Source of the DNA: Rhynchopus sp. YZ270_cl-10
Taxonomy: Eukaryota; Euglenozoa; Diplonemea; Diplonemida; Diplonemidae
DNA length: 64,000 nt
Assembly (NCBI GenBank): GCA_964035575.1
Contig: OZ037920.1
Location: 1,116,001-1,180,000, forward strand
Direction: 5' to 3'
Part shown: positions 19,190 through 29,067 of the stretch, one piece after another
Layout of the letters: every line of letters begins with the position of its first letter
Position numbering within the stretch: the first letter of the stretch is position 1
Notes under the pieces: generated by a model
The model's input: the letters and a program-made list of their open reading frames with translations, nothing else
Databases searched by the model: none
What the model was told of the DNA's origin: nothing
Program-made: the position numbers and the translations under genes

Positions 19190-19990
19190 ACTTACCTTCC
19201 TTCACCCCCCCTGTAAGGGTAACCGTAGGTGAAGTAAGGTATAGTATTGAAATCGATGTGGGGGGGGAGTAAAGGGTCAATATTACAAACCCGGATTTTG
19301 AGGAAAATTTTGGCCAAAAATGGGCCCCACGTATAAGCAACCGGGCTCATATTTCTCAAAATTTAAGTGGTCAAAAAATTGTCCAATTTTCGAGATTGAC
19401 CCCACCACTGCACGGGCGGATCCCAAAAATGCAAATAAGGACCCTTTTTAATTTGTTCTCTTGAAATGTGTAATTTCAAGTTTTCTAGAAAAATATAACA
19501 ACTGATCCTACAAGGGTTGAAGGAAGGTGTGTGGAAATCAACAACAAAACAAGGAATTGCTAAGAAAAAGAACGAGGTGTGCTGTGGGAAACTCCGCGCG
19601 ATTTTCGAAACCAACATAGCAGCCTGGCGCTTTGCTGGGTGGTGCTGATGCGCATGATGTGATCGACGACAGTTAGTCGTCTGTGTTCCTAGCGCAGTCC
19701 TCCTCCGGCGACGACGATGAGTGGGAGGCTGTGGACGACGACGAAATGGAACACGCCGACCATCCATCGAGCAAATGGTGCTGGACGAAGAGGGGTCTGA
19801 GGATGACAGCCCCGTTCTTGAACGTTTCAAGTGCAGGCGTCCAAGTGGTTGTGGCAGCGTTTTCACATACCTGCAGAAGAGCAGAGTGTAGATTATTTCT
19901 ACAGGGCGGTGTTCAGTAGCGTGGGTCCCCCCATAACCACAGCACACCCCGTTTTTTTTCTGATAGCAATTACTTGTTTTTTTTTGGTTG
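19190..19990. mobile_element. DNA-transposon relic, related to 53,689-56,100
   Basis: The left 260 bp match the repeat unit of the array at 53,689 (GGCCAAAAATGGGCC, CAAAAAATTGTCCAATTTTC, CACGGGCGGA). The following 530 bp match 55,510-56,100, including an acidic coding remnant (DDDEWEAVDDDEMEHAD) and the end block GATAGCAATTACTTGTTT. An acidic start like this is common in DDE transposases such as piggyBac, but too little remains to name the family. Frames are short and interrupted. Confidence 0.55.
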
Positions 19991-20731
19991 TATAGATGTA
20001 GCTGCAATAAGGTCAGAATGCAATTGATAATTATTCTAAACTAGTCAAATCTGCAACCGGCCTTTGTGAACTGCATGTGGGAGGGGTGTTGGATTTTCTT
20101 TTACGGGAGTGGATCTTCCCTCGCTACTCCCAGTTGGGAGCGCTCTATCCTTTCCTAATTTTTTTTTTTTTTTGCCTCTTTTTTACGTTTCTTTGTGTCT
20201 ACTTTCTTTCCACGCACTGCATCCAAAGAACGGTGTGTTGCGTTTATCAACTTCACTTCTTTCTGCCATATTGTTGGGTCAGGCCAGCTTATTATACACA
20301 CAAGAAAGCTGCCACATCCGGGGTGAGATGTGCTGCCTGTAAAATGAGTTCTTGAGTCCGTATTGCATTTCGCGGTTAGCCCCAAGAGAAGACCTTCAGA
20401 GGCCAAGTGTTTTTTAAGAAGTACATTTTTTTTTTTGAAGTAGCGTTCAATTGAAGTGCATGTCGTGCTTTATATTTTGTCCAAATATTGTACTCCACTT
20501 GTTTTGCATCGGATGGTGTGCAATAGCATTCGTTCTCAGTGTCGTGAGTTGTCTGGAAGCACCGTCTCGGTGGTGTAGCGGCACGTAGCCATATTTTCAG
20601 ACAGAGAAAAAAAAGGAAAAGAAAATTTTTTTTTTGCGTTATCAACTCTGCTGTTTCTCCGTTCTCGTTACACATCATCGCATCACATCACGCACAGATT
20701 TTACATCACACAAAGCCGAAGGAGCGTAACT

Positions 20732-21700
20732 ATGGTGAAGGGGGTTGCACTGTGCGTGCTGCTGTGTGCATCGCAGGTGTACGGACACGGCCACGTTGTG
20801 ACACCGCCGTCGCGTGTGGAGCTCTGCAAGACAGGGGGCAACGCAAACTGCGGGCAGATCATCTGGGAGCCCTACAGCGTGGAGGGTCCTGACGGGTGGC
20901 CGGCAGACGGGACGATTGCGGCAGGAGGTGGCCACTCGCGCTTCCCTGAGCTGAACGTGCAGACGGCGACACGCTGGGAGAGGGTTGCGATGTCGTCGGG
21001 GCCAACGAAGTTTGCGTGGAAGTTTCTCGTGAACCACGTGACGAAGGACTACAAGTACTACATCACGCGTGTGGGGTGGGACGTGGCGGCACCGCTGACA
21101 CGGGCAACGTTTGAGACTGCACCCTTCTGTGTTGTGGACGGGGGGATGACGGAGCCACCGGCACTTGACGAGCACACGTGCAACGTGCCGACACGCGAGG
21201 GATACCACATCATTCTGAGTGTGTGGGATGTGGGTGACACGTCGAACAGCTTCTTCAACGTGATTGACGCCATGTTCTCTGGTGGTGCCAGCCCTCCTGT
21301 GCCTGTGCCAACAGCACCAGTCCCTGTGCCGACCTCACCTGCGACACCTCCTGTCGTGTGCACGATGTTGGATGCTGTGCACTGCATGTACGTTGCGTGT
21401 GTGCAGGACCCTGCCTGCTGCGAGGAGCAGGCAGGTGCGTCCTGTGCTGTGTACAAGACACAATACGCACAGTGTGTGCAGGGTGCACCGTCGCCTTCGA
21501 CACCACCGCCAACACCACCTGTCACAGCACCGCCGGCACCAACACCAACAACAACAACAACAACACCACCGACCCTTCCCGTCTGCACGACTGATGTGCA
21601 CTGTGTCTACGCTGCGTGCAAGCAGGACCGTGCCTGCTGCGAGGGGCAGGCAGGTGCCACGTGTGTGGCCTACAACGCGCACTACGCACAGTGCATGTGA
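20732..21700 (+). CDS. Secreted lytic polysaccharide monooxygenase, AA10 family, with two Cys-rich modules
   Basis: A 322-residue copper enzyme expected to cleave chitin or cellulose oxidatively outside the cell. Signal peptide 1-18 (MVKGVALCVLLCASQVYG), so the mature protein begins HGHVVTPPSR: His19 is the first ligand of the histidine brace. The second is His102 in LVNHVTKDYKYYIT, matching the ARHSTTSWRYFIT segment of bacterial CBP21, and the axial Phe is near 174 (NSFFNVID). The catalytic domain spans 19-183 and aligns with CBP21 along its whole length (CGQIIWEPYSVEG, PLTRATFETAPFC). Two copies of a roughly 37-residue Cys-rich module (CMYVACVQDPACCEEQAG and CVYAACKQDRACCEGQAG) follow on Pro/Thr linkers, perhaps binding modules; I do not recognise the family. 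AA10 is largely bacterial and viral, so lateral transfer is plausible. Confidence 0.92.
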   Translation: MVKGVALCVLLCASQVYGHGHVVTPPSRVELCKTGGNANCGQIIWEPYSVEGPDGWPADGTIAAGGGHSRFPELNVQTATRWERVAMSSGPTKFAWKFLVNHVTKDYKYYITRVGWDVAAPLTRATFETAPFCVVDGGMTEPPALDEHTCNVPTREGYHIILSVWDVGDTSNSFFNVIDAMFSGGASPPVPVPTAPVPVPTSPATPPVVCTMLDAVHCMYVACVQDPACCEEQAGASCAVYKTQYAQCVQGAPSPSTPPPTPPVTAPPAPTPTTTTTTPPTLPVCTTDVHCVYAACKQDRACCEGQAGATCVAYNAHYAQCM

Positions 21701-22558
21701 GCGCAGCGGCACACCCTCCCCACTCTTCCCTTCTAAGCAGCATCTATGACTGCCTCTTCTGTCCAACTACTAGGTGCAGAATGCCTCCCTGCTTCTGACA
21801 CCTCCACATACACCACATTCCATTTGACAATTTAACCTTCTTTCTTTTGACGATGCCACCGCCACTCTCTTAACTGAGGAGACGGCGTGGCTCAATATAC
21901 AACCAAGACCTGCCCGCTGCTGTGGCTGCCGGTGTGTGCTCGGCAGGTGGGCAAACAGGTTTTCTTCCTCTCTTGTTGCGCTTTCCCTCTATTTTTTCTT
22001 TTCTATTGCTCTCGTTCTACTCACTAACGACACGGCAGCTGAGGTGCAGCTGTGTGCACAGTGGTTTGCGTTGTTCTGCCTGCCCCGCCTTTGCTGTCTG
22101 TGTCCCTCTGCCTCACCCGTTCTTCTGTGCATAAGGTGGCTGTCCACTTGAGTGCGCGAAGAGAAGGGTCTTATAGACAGGCAGGGGAGAGGACACCAAG
22201 GTGCAGGGTCGTGGAGGCAAGCCAAACAGGTTGTGGCGCCCTTTCGTTTCTGTTATAAATCCCACTTTCTTTTTTCTTTTTTCCGGCGTCTTGTGCTTTT
22301 GTGCACAGAGCAACACTTTTCCACTCTATTCTGTGTTCTGCACAGTACGGTTTCAGAAGGAATACCGAACCACAGCCTCACCTAGTTTGTCTTGTTCCCC
22401 TCAGACCCTCGCTCAGCACTTCCTTACTTTCTCGGTCACTGAACAGCCACACAACGCTTGGCCGAGCTCCTTCCGTAGTGCCGCTTCATGAGCGCCTTCT
22501 TGTGCGTCTTCTTGCTTCTTCTGCTTCGTCTGCGCAGTCTCCTGTGCAGAGGCGTCGC
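21701..22558. other. Intergenic region between the LPMO and the WD40 array
   Basis: T/C-rich DNA with short frames that have no domain content. No gene or repeat family is recognised. Homology to the later array units begins only near 22559 (GTTTTCGTCCTGCATCTGC), so the first array gene has a different far-upstream region from its relatives. Confidence 0.55.
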
Positions 22559-22671
22559 GTGTTTTCGTCCTGCATCTGCATGCATCCCAACCACCACCAC
22601 CACACCACCACAATGCCACAGATTTGTTTATTTTTCACTTTTGTTTTTCTTTAAAAAAAGACAAGACAACA

Positions 22672-24965
22672 ATGCAGCTGCAAACATTCCTGCAGCTGTG
22701 CACAGCAGCAGCGCTGTCTGTGTGCTGCGCAGATGCACACAAGGTGGCTGTGTGCTCGTCGACAGCTGTGTCGCAGCCGGGGACAGTGACGTTCTGGTTT
22801 GCAACGTACTCGCACAGTCAGAACAACCGGGTGAAGGACGCGGCACGTGGCCACATCAAGGCGCCTACAGGGGTGGTGACGACTGCGCCGTTTTCGAACA
22901 AGTGCGATGTGGCGGTACCGCTGTCGTCTGGGGGCCTGCCGGTGTCTGCCGTGGCAGACACACTTACGGACAACTGCCTGTCCCAGACAGTGACAGGCTC
23001 GCAGGGGCAGACGCTGTACACATACCCCGCAGACAGCACGTTGACCTGCTACGACGCAGGCACTGTCGATCTGTACGCAGTCGGGCGGACTGGGTCTGAG
23101 ATACCGTTCATGTGCCATGGGGGGATCATTGCAGTGTGGTTCCCCGTGGTGGTGGAGGAGGCTGTGTCGGGCTCGTACGAGGTGTGGACGACAGACACGG
23201 GGGATACGCTGGACCCTACTAGCGGGTCCGACCCGTGCTCGATGGACGACGACCGCAGCTTCTTCCTGCCGCTGAGTGTCGCTCGCGGGAGGGCGTTGTG
23301 CAAAACACGGCCGGACGTGCCAGAGAACGTGGTGGCGTCCTCGCTGCTGCAGTGCGACGGAGAGGTGCACAACATCTCTGTGGGGATGCAGTGCAACGCG
23401 CAGTGCGAGCCAGGCTACCTGCCTGTGGGGGACCTTGTGTGCGAGGAGGACCCAACGAACAGTAGCCTCGCTGACTGGTCGACGTCGTTCTCGTGTGTGG
23501 CGCAGACCTGTGGCCTGCCGGACAGTGGGAACAACGCAGCCATCTCCTCCACGATTGTCGGTGTGTCGCTGCCGTGTACACGCTTCACGCCTGCTGACGA
23601 GGAGTGCGCGTTTGAGTGCCTGGACACGTCGGGTCTGGTCGGTGTCGGGTACATTGCCTGCGACAGTATGGGTGACTGGCAGCCCGGCTCCAACTACTCC
23701 GGGTGTGTGGCGCCCACGCCGTCCCCTCCAACAGCGTCCCCTCCGACACCATCGCCACCGACACCTGCTCCTCCAACACTGTCACCACCGACACCGTCGC
23801 CCCCAACACCGTCACCACCGACACCGTCGCCACCGACACCATCACCACCGACTCCAGCGCCTGAGACGCCTGCACCGCCAACACCAGCACCGGACACGCC
23901 TGCGCCAGACACACTCGCACCGCCCACTGAGGCACCTGAGACGAGTGCACCGCCCACACCAGCACCAGCGACACCATTCCCAGACACACCTGCACACAGT
24001 GCACCACCCCAGACACGGCACCACTTACGTGCGAGGCGACGGCGTCTCACCAGTGTGCATGGCGTGTGGTGCAGTCTGGCCGCCTCCTGGCTGTTGGGTT
24101 CTCTGCAGACGGGAGCCGTGTTGCAACAGGGAGCGACGACGGGGTGCGTGTGTACGACAGCACGACTGGGGTGCAGGTGGCGAAGCTGGCGTGTGCGGAC
24201 TTTGCGTCGTACGACGTGACGTTCTCGAGCGACGGTGCTCGTGTTGCTGTGGGTGGTGCCGGCGGGCGTGTTGTTGTGTGCGACGCTGTGACGGGGGCGC
24301 TGGAGGTGACACTGATGGACATGCGTGCGGTGGGGAGTGTGCCGGTGCGCCGTGTGCGCTTCACGGCCGACGCTCGCTTCCTTGTTGTGAGCGGTGGTGG
24401 GAGCGACATGCGCACACGTGTGTTTGACGTGATGTCGGGCTCGCTGGAGCCGGAGATTGTGATCCACAAGCACGCACGCGAGGTGGCGTTCTCTGCAGAC
24501 GGGGCGCTGCTGGCCACGTCGTGGGGCACGGAGGTGGACGAGGTTGTGACGGTGTGGCGTGTGCGGAACGGTGCCAAGGTGGCGGAGCTGCCGTCGCGCT
24601 TTGCACGTGTGACGGCACTGTCGTTCTCTGCGTCTGGCGACGAGCTGCTGCGTGGGATGGACGACGGGACGGTGCGTGTGAGCAAGTGGGGCGGCGGGGT
24701 TGTGGGCGATGGTGCGGTGACGGAGCGCCTTGTGCTTGAGACGCAGACGAAGACTGTGTTTGACGCTCGGCACTCGCCAAACGGGGCACTGCTTGCTGCT
24801 GTCGGGGAAGGTGAGGTGACGGTGTGGCGTGCGGCTGGGGGTGTGGCACACCAGCTGTATGGGCACACGCGTGCAGGGCTCCCGCGTCTCGCGTTCTCAC
24901 CTGGCAGCACACGCCTCGCTACAGCAAGCCACGACGGCACGCTGCTTCTGTGGGACCTGTTGTAG
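22672..24965 (+). pseudogene. Secreted sushi/Pro-rich/WD40 protein, array copy 1, frameshifted
   Basis: Same architecture as the intact copies. A 4-bp deletion in the linker (CTGCACACAGTG here, CTGCACCCACACAGTG in the others, near 23995) shifts the frame. The first frame reads signal peptide, N-domain, sushi-like region and Pro-rich linker and stops at 24219. The WD40 part remains open in another frame to 24965. The 5' half differs from the other copies at several residues (SQNNRV for GNNLV, VADTLT for VAGTLT, PLSVAR for PVSVAR), and its linker is about 40 residues shorter. The WD40 half looks the same as the other copies, suggesting gene conversion across the 3' half. It could still make a secreted protein without the propeller. 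Confidence 0.8.
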
Positions 24966-26652
24966 TGAAGCTGATTTTCGAATACTTTATTTTTTGTTCG
25001 GGGAAATTCTTCAAGGAGCATGCGTCCATTAATGAGATGGACTGCAATTTTTTGTTGAATGGCAGCTACACTGAACCAACAGATTACCAAAAAAAAAAAA
25101 AAAACACACACACATAGTAAGTAAAAGGGGGAAAAGTTTTTCAGAAGAAAATCACTCCATTGGCTTCAGCGGAAATTAGCACTGCATAGCGAGAGTTGAG
25201 TTAATGGAAATTTTCACCTTGATAAACCACAAAACCCCAACAATCAAAATAGCCACAATTGTCGATGATTATTACCACCAACCCATGATTTTTTTTGTTT
25301 TTGTTTTGATTTTTGATTTTTGATTTTTGATTTTATTTTTTAATTGTTGTTTTGCTCGGCGAAACTCTGATCTGATCTGCTCCAAACGGCTGTCCCACGT
25401 GAGATGTAGTAATCTTGCGGGACCAAATAAAAATCAGCAAAATGGGGAAATGGCAATACGCTTTTCCCCCTTTTTGTAGTGTTTTTCCATGTAGTTTCTG
25501 GCCAGATGTTTTTGCATTAAGTTTGCATTTTTAGAGGTGTTGCGTGTTGTATGCATACAGCACGTGGCCAACACTCTGTCCCCATGTTTACTCCCTTATC
25601 CCTTTACCCCTTTATCCCTTTTCTCCCCTTTACCCCTTTATCCCCACCGCACACATCTGTCCACTTGACACCCCTTTTATAATATCTGCTGTGTGTGCTC
25701 GTTTGGTGATTGCTTGGGATGACCAGGCAGCGCAAATATGCATGCGCAGCAAGAACAAGTCAGCGGTGCTGCATGGGTGTGTGTTGTGTGTTGTTTGTGT
25801 AGCTTTGTTATTGCTTCACCTCAACAAAGGGGGTTTATTTTCGCATTCTCTTTCTTATGTTAGCTTCCCAGTTGCTGATAGTTGGTACACACATTGCGTG
25901 TCTATAGCCTCGCTCTGTGCTTGCTTGCGGGTGTGGATGTGTGGATGTGTGGATTTGTGGTTCTGGGACAGTGTGCACGTGTTCGTGTCGAGTGTTCCTC
26001 CGTTGTCCCTGCATTTCCGCGTCTGCCTGCAAAAAGGGTGTTTTATCACCGCCACTTTCACGTATACTGACCACTTTCTCACTCTTCTTACCTTTTTCTT
26101 GAGATCTGTGCGCCGTGAGGCGCATGTTTATTCCAAGGTTTCTTTCTTTCTTTCTCTCTTTCTCTCTTTCATTCAATTAATTGCCCTCACCTTCTCCTAC
26201 GCCACACACAGCGCTCTGTTGTGTCTGCCTTTGATTATCTCGTTGATGTGGTTTATCTTTTATCTTTTGTAAAGAGAGACACCACATCCCCACTCTTTTG
26301 CGGTGTGTGTCGTCCCCGGCACACCTTTTTCGTTTCTTTTCTGTTCGCTTCGCAACGTCTTCCCCCACCCCTTCAGCGAGCGTACCCTCCTCTCTCTTTC
26401 TCTTTTTCTCTTTTTCTCTCTACCCCATGTCAAGGATGCAGAAGAGGATGCACAGCTGCGCATCTTCCTCCAGCCCTTTTGATGGTTTTTTGGGGTTTTT
26501 GGAAAATTGAATACAAAAAAAAAAAGCTGCCCACACCCACACATGTTTTCGTCCTGCATCTGCATGCATCCCAACCACCACCATCACACCACTACAATGC
26601 CACAGATTTGTTTATTCACTTTTGTTGTAAAAACAAAAAAGACAAGACAACA
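24966..26652. other. Spacer 1 of the WD40 array
   Basis: Noncoding by its composition and by comparison between units. It contains a poly-A/CA tract near 25090, a GATTTTT heptamer tract near 25310 whose copy number varies between units, CCCCTTTATC repeats near 25600, T/C-rich DNA and then about 110 bp of leader before the gene. A 242-codon open frame (25544-26272) is not supported; see rejected items. Confidence 0.65.
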
Positions 26653-29067
26653 ATGCAGCTGCAAACATTCCTGCAGCTGTGCACAGCAGCAGCGCTGTCT
26701 GTGTGCTGCGCAGATGCACACAAGGTGGCTGTGTGCTCGTCGACAGCTGTGTCGCAGCCGGGGACAGTGACGTTCTGGTTTGCAACGTACTCGCACGGGA
26801 ACAACCTGGTGAAGGACGCGGCACGTGGGCACATCAAGGCGCCTACAGGGGTGGTGACGACTGCGCCGTTTTCGAACAAGTGCGATGTGGCGGTACCGCT
26901 GTCGTCTGGGGGCCTGCCGGTGTCTGCCGTGGCAGGCACACTTACGGACAACTGCCTGTCCCAGACAGTGACAGGCTCGCAGGGGCAGACGCTGTACACA
27001 TACCCCGCAGACAGCACGTTGACCTGCTACGACGCAGGCACTGTCGATCTGTACGCAGTCGGGCGGACTGGGTCTGAGATACCGTTCATGTGCCATGGGG
27101 GGAACATTGCAGTGTGGTTCCCCGTGGTGGTGGAGGAGGCTGTGTCGGGCTCGTACGAGGTGTGGACGACAGACACGGGGGCTACGCTGGACCCTACTAG
27201 CGGGTCCGACCCGTGCTCGATGGACGACGACCGCAGCTTCTTCCTGCCGGTGAGTGTCGCTCGCGGGAGGGCGTTGTGCAAAACACGGCCGGACGTGCCA
27301 GAGAACGTGGTGGCGTCCTCGCTGCTGCAGTGCGACGGGGCGGTGCACACCATCTCTGTGGGGATGCAGTGCAACGCGCAGTGCGAGCCAGGCTACCTGC
27401 CTGTGGGGGACCTTGTGTGCGAGGAGGACCCAACGAACAGTAGCCTCGCTGACTGGTCGACGTCGTTCTCGTGTGTGGCGCAGACCTGTGGCCTGCCGGA
27501 CAGTGGGAACAACGCAGCCATCTCCTCCACGATTGTCGGTGTGTCGCCGCCGTGCACACGCTTCACGCCTGCTGACGAGGAGTGCGCGTTTGAGTGCCTG
27601 GACACGTCGGGTCTGGTCGGTGTCGGGTACATTGCCTGCGACAGTATGGGTGACTGGCAGCCCGGCTCCAACTACTCCGGGTGTGTGGCGCCCACGCCGT
27701 CCCCTCCAACAGCGTCCCCTCCGACACCATCGCCACCGACACCTGCTCCTCCAACACTGTCACCACCGACACCGTCTCCTCCGACACCGTCACCCCCGAC
27801 ACCGTCGCCCCCAACACCGTCCCCTCCAACAGCGTCCCCTCCGACACCATCACCACCAACACCGTCACCACCAACACCGTCCCCTCCAACACCATCACCA
27901 CCAACACCGTCTCCTCCGACACCGTCCCCACCGACACCATCACCACCGACTCCAGCGCCTGAGACGCCTGCACCGCCAACACCAGCACCGGACACGCCTG
28001 CGCCAGACACACTCGCACCGCCCACTGAGGCACCTGAGACGAGTGCACCGCCCACACCAGCACCAGCGACACCATTCCCAGACACACCTGCACCCACACA
28101 GTGCACCACCCCAGACACGGCACCACTTACGTGCGAGGCGACGGCGTCTCACCAGTGTGCATGGCGTGTGGTGCAGTCTGGCCGCCTCCTGGCTGTTGGG
28201 TTCTCTGCAGACGGGAGCCGTGTTGCAACAGGGAGCGACGACGGGGTGCGTGTGTACGACAGCACGACTGGGGTGCAGGTGGCGAAGCTGGCGTGTGCGG
28301 ACTTTGCGTCGTACGACGTGACGTTCTCGAGCGACGGTGCTCGTGTTGCTGTGGGTGGTGCCGGCGGGCGTGTTGTTGTGTGCGACGCTGTGACGGGGGC
28401 GCTGGAGGTGACACTGATGGACATGCGTGCGGTGGGGAGTGTGCCGGTGCGCCGTGTGCGCTTCACGGCCGACGCTCGCTTCCTTGTTGTGAGCGGTGGT
28501 GGGAGCGACATGCGCACACGTGTGTTTGACGTGATGTCGGGCTCGCTGGAGCCGGAGATTGTGATCCACAAGCACGCACGCGAGGTGGCGTTCTCTGCAG
28601 ACGGGGCGCTGCTGGCCACGTCGTGGGGCACGGAGGTGGACGAGGTTGTGACGGTGTGGCGTGTGCGGAACGGTGCCAAGGTGGCGGAGCTGCCGTCGCG
28701 CTTTGCACGTGTGACGGCACTGTCGTTCTCTGCGTCTGGCGACGAGCTGCTGCGTGGGATGGACGACGGGACGGTGCGTGTGAGCAAGTGGGGCGGCGGG
28801 GTTGTGGGCGATGGTGCGGTGACGGAGCGCCTTGTGCTTGAGACGCAGACGAAGACTGTGTTTGACGCTCGGCACTCGCCAAACGGGGCACTGCTTGCTG
28901 CTGTCGGGGAAGGTGAGGTGACGGTGTGGCGTGCGGCTGGGGGTGTGGCACACCAGCTGTATGGGCACACGCGTGCAGGGCTCCCGCGTCTCGCGTTCTC
29001 ACCTGGCAGCACACGCCTCGCTACAGCAAGCCACGACGGCACGCTGCTTCTGTGGGACCTGTTGTAG
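26653..29067 (+). CDS. Secreted protein: His-first N-domain, sushi-like modules, Pro-rich linker, WD40 propeller (array copy 2)
   Basis: An 804-residue protein. The ATG at 26653 is in an ACAACAATG context and is followed by a signal peptide (1-22, MQLQTFLQLCTAAALSVCCADA); the open frame runs further upstream, but that part is spacer. The mature chain would start HKVAVCSS. Residues 23-205 form an unknown Cys-containing domain (VTFWFATYSH, GSYEVWTTDTG). About 209-344 are two Cys-rich modules resembling sushi/CCP repeats (CNAQCEPGYLP, GYIACDSMGDWQP). About 346-490 is a (TPSPP)n linker, then a T/P/A-rich part. Residues 506-804 make seven WD40-type blades (FSADGSRVATGSDDGVRVYD through LATASHDGTLLLWDLL). 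There is no C-terminal membrane anchor or GPI signal. A WD40 propeller outside the cell is unusual for a eukaryote; a binding or adhesive role is inferred. Confidence 0.85.
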   Translation: MQLQTFLQLCTAAALSVCCADAHKVAVCSSTAVSQPGTVTFWFATYSHGNNLVKDAARGHIKAPTGVVTTAPFSNKCDVAVPLSSGGLPVSAVAGTLTDNCLSQTVTGSQGQTLYTYPADSTLTCYDAGTVDLYAVGRTGSEIPFMCHGGNIAVWFPVVVEEAVSGSYEVWTTDTGATLDPTSGSDPCSMDDDRSFFLPVSVARGRALCKTRPDVPENVVASSLLQCDGAVHTISVGMQCNAQCEPGYLPVGDLVCEEDPTNSSLADWSTSFSCVAQTCGLPDSGNNAAISSTIVGVSPPCTRFTPADEECAFECLDTSGLVGVGYIACDSMGDWQPGSNYSGCVAPTPSPPTASPPTPSPPTPAPPTLSPPTPSPPTPSPPTPSPPTPSPPTASPPTPSPPTPSPPTPSPPTPSPPTPSPPTPSPPTPSPPTPAPETPAPPTPAPDTPAPDTLAPPTEAPETSAPPTPAPATPFPDTPAPTQCTTPDTAPLTCEATASHQCAWRVVQSGRLLAVGFSADGSRVATGSDDGVRVYDSTTGVQVAKLACADFASYDVTFSSDGARVAVGGAGGRVVVCDAVTGALEVTLMDMRAVGSVPVRRVRFTADARFLVVSGGGSDMRTRVFDVMSGSLEPEIVIHKHAREVAFSADGALLATSWGTEVDEVVTVWRVRNGAKVAELPSRFARVTALSFSASGDELLRGMDDGTVRVSKWGGGVVGDGAVTERLVLETQTKTVFDARHSPNGALLAAVGEGEVTVWRAAGGVAHQLYGHTRAGLPRLAFSPGSTRLATASHDGTLLLWDLL

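Larger units (their letters stand above)
17692..20731. other. Three-kilobase gene-poor region with repeats
   Basis: No convincing gene is seen. It contains two CTAAGC-type hairpin motifs (17929-18015), many T-rich tracts, a foldback (18819-18937) and a transposon relic (about 19190-19990). The last 700 bp before the LPMO gene are T-rich and then CA-rich, and presumably hold its promoter; no TATA-like motif stands out. Confidence 0.55.

Noticed and set aside
20560-20600. Possible tRNA-like sequence (GGTGGTGTAGCGGCACG)
   Set aside because: It resembles an A box only; no acceptor stem or B box follows.
25544-26272. A 242-codon open frame in every spacer of the WD40 array (also 29647, 33750, 40231 and, altered, 44358), hydrophobic and Cys-rich
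   Set aside because: It lies in T/C-rich spacer. In the diverged terminal unit a 26-bp deletion shifts its start into another frame, and the single-base changes there alter residues (L to S, R to C, F to C), which is what noncoding drift looks like.
26221-26652. A 144-codon upstream extension of the WD40 protein frame
   Set aside because: The extension is poly-pyrimidine spacer with no ATG near its beginning, whereas a good signal peptide begins at the ATG at 26653. Copy 1 shares only the last 110 bp of it.
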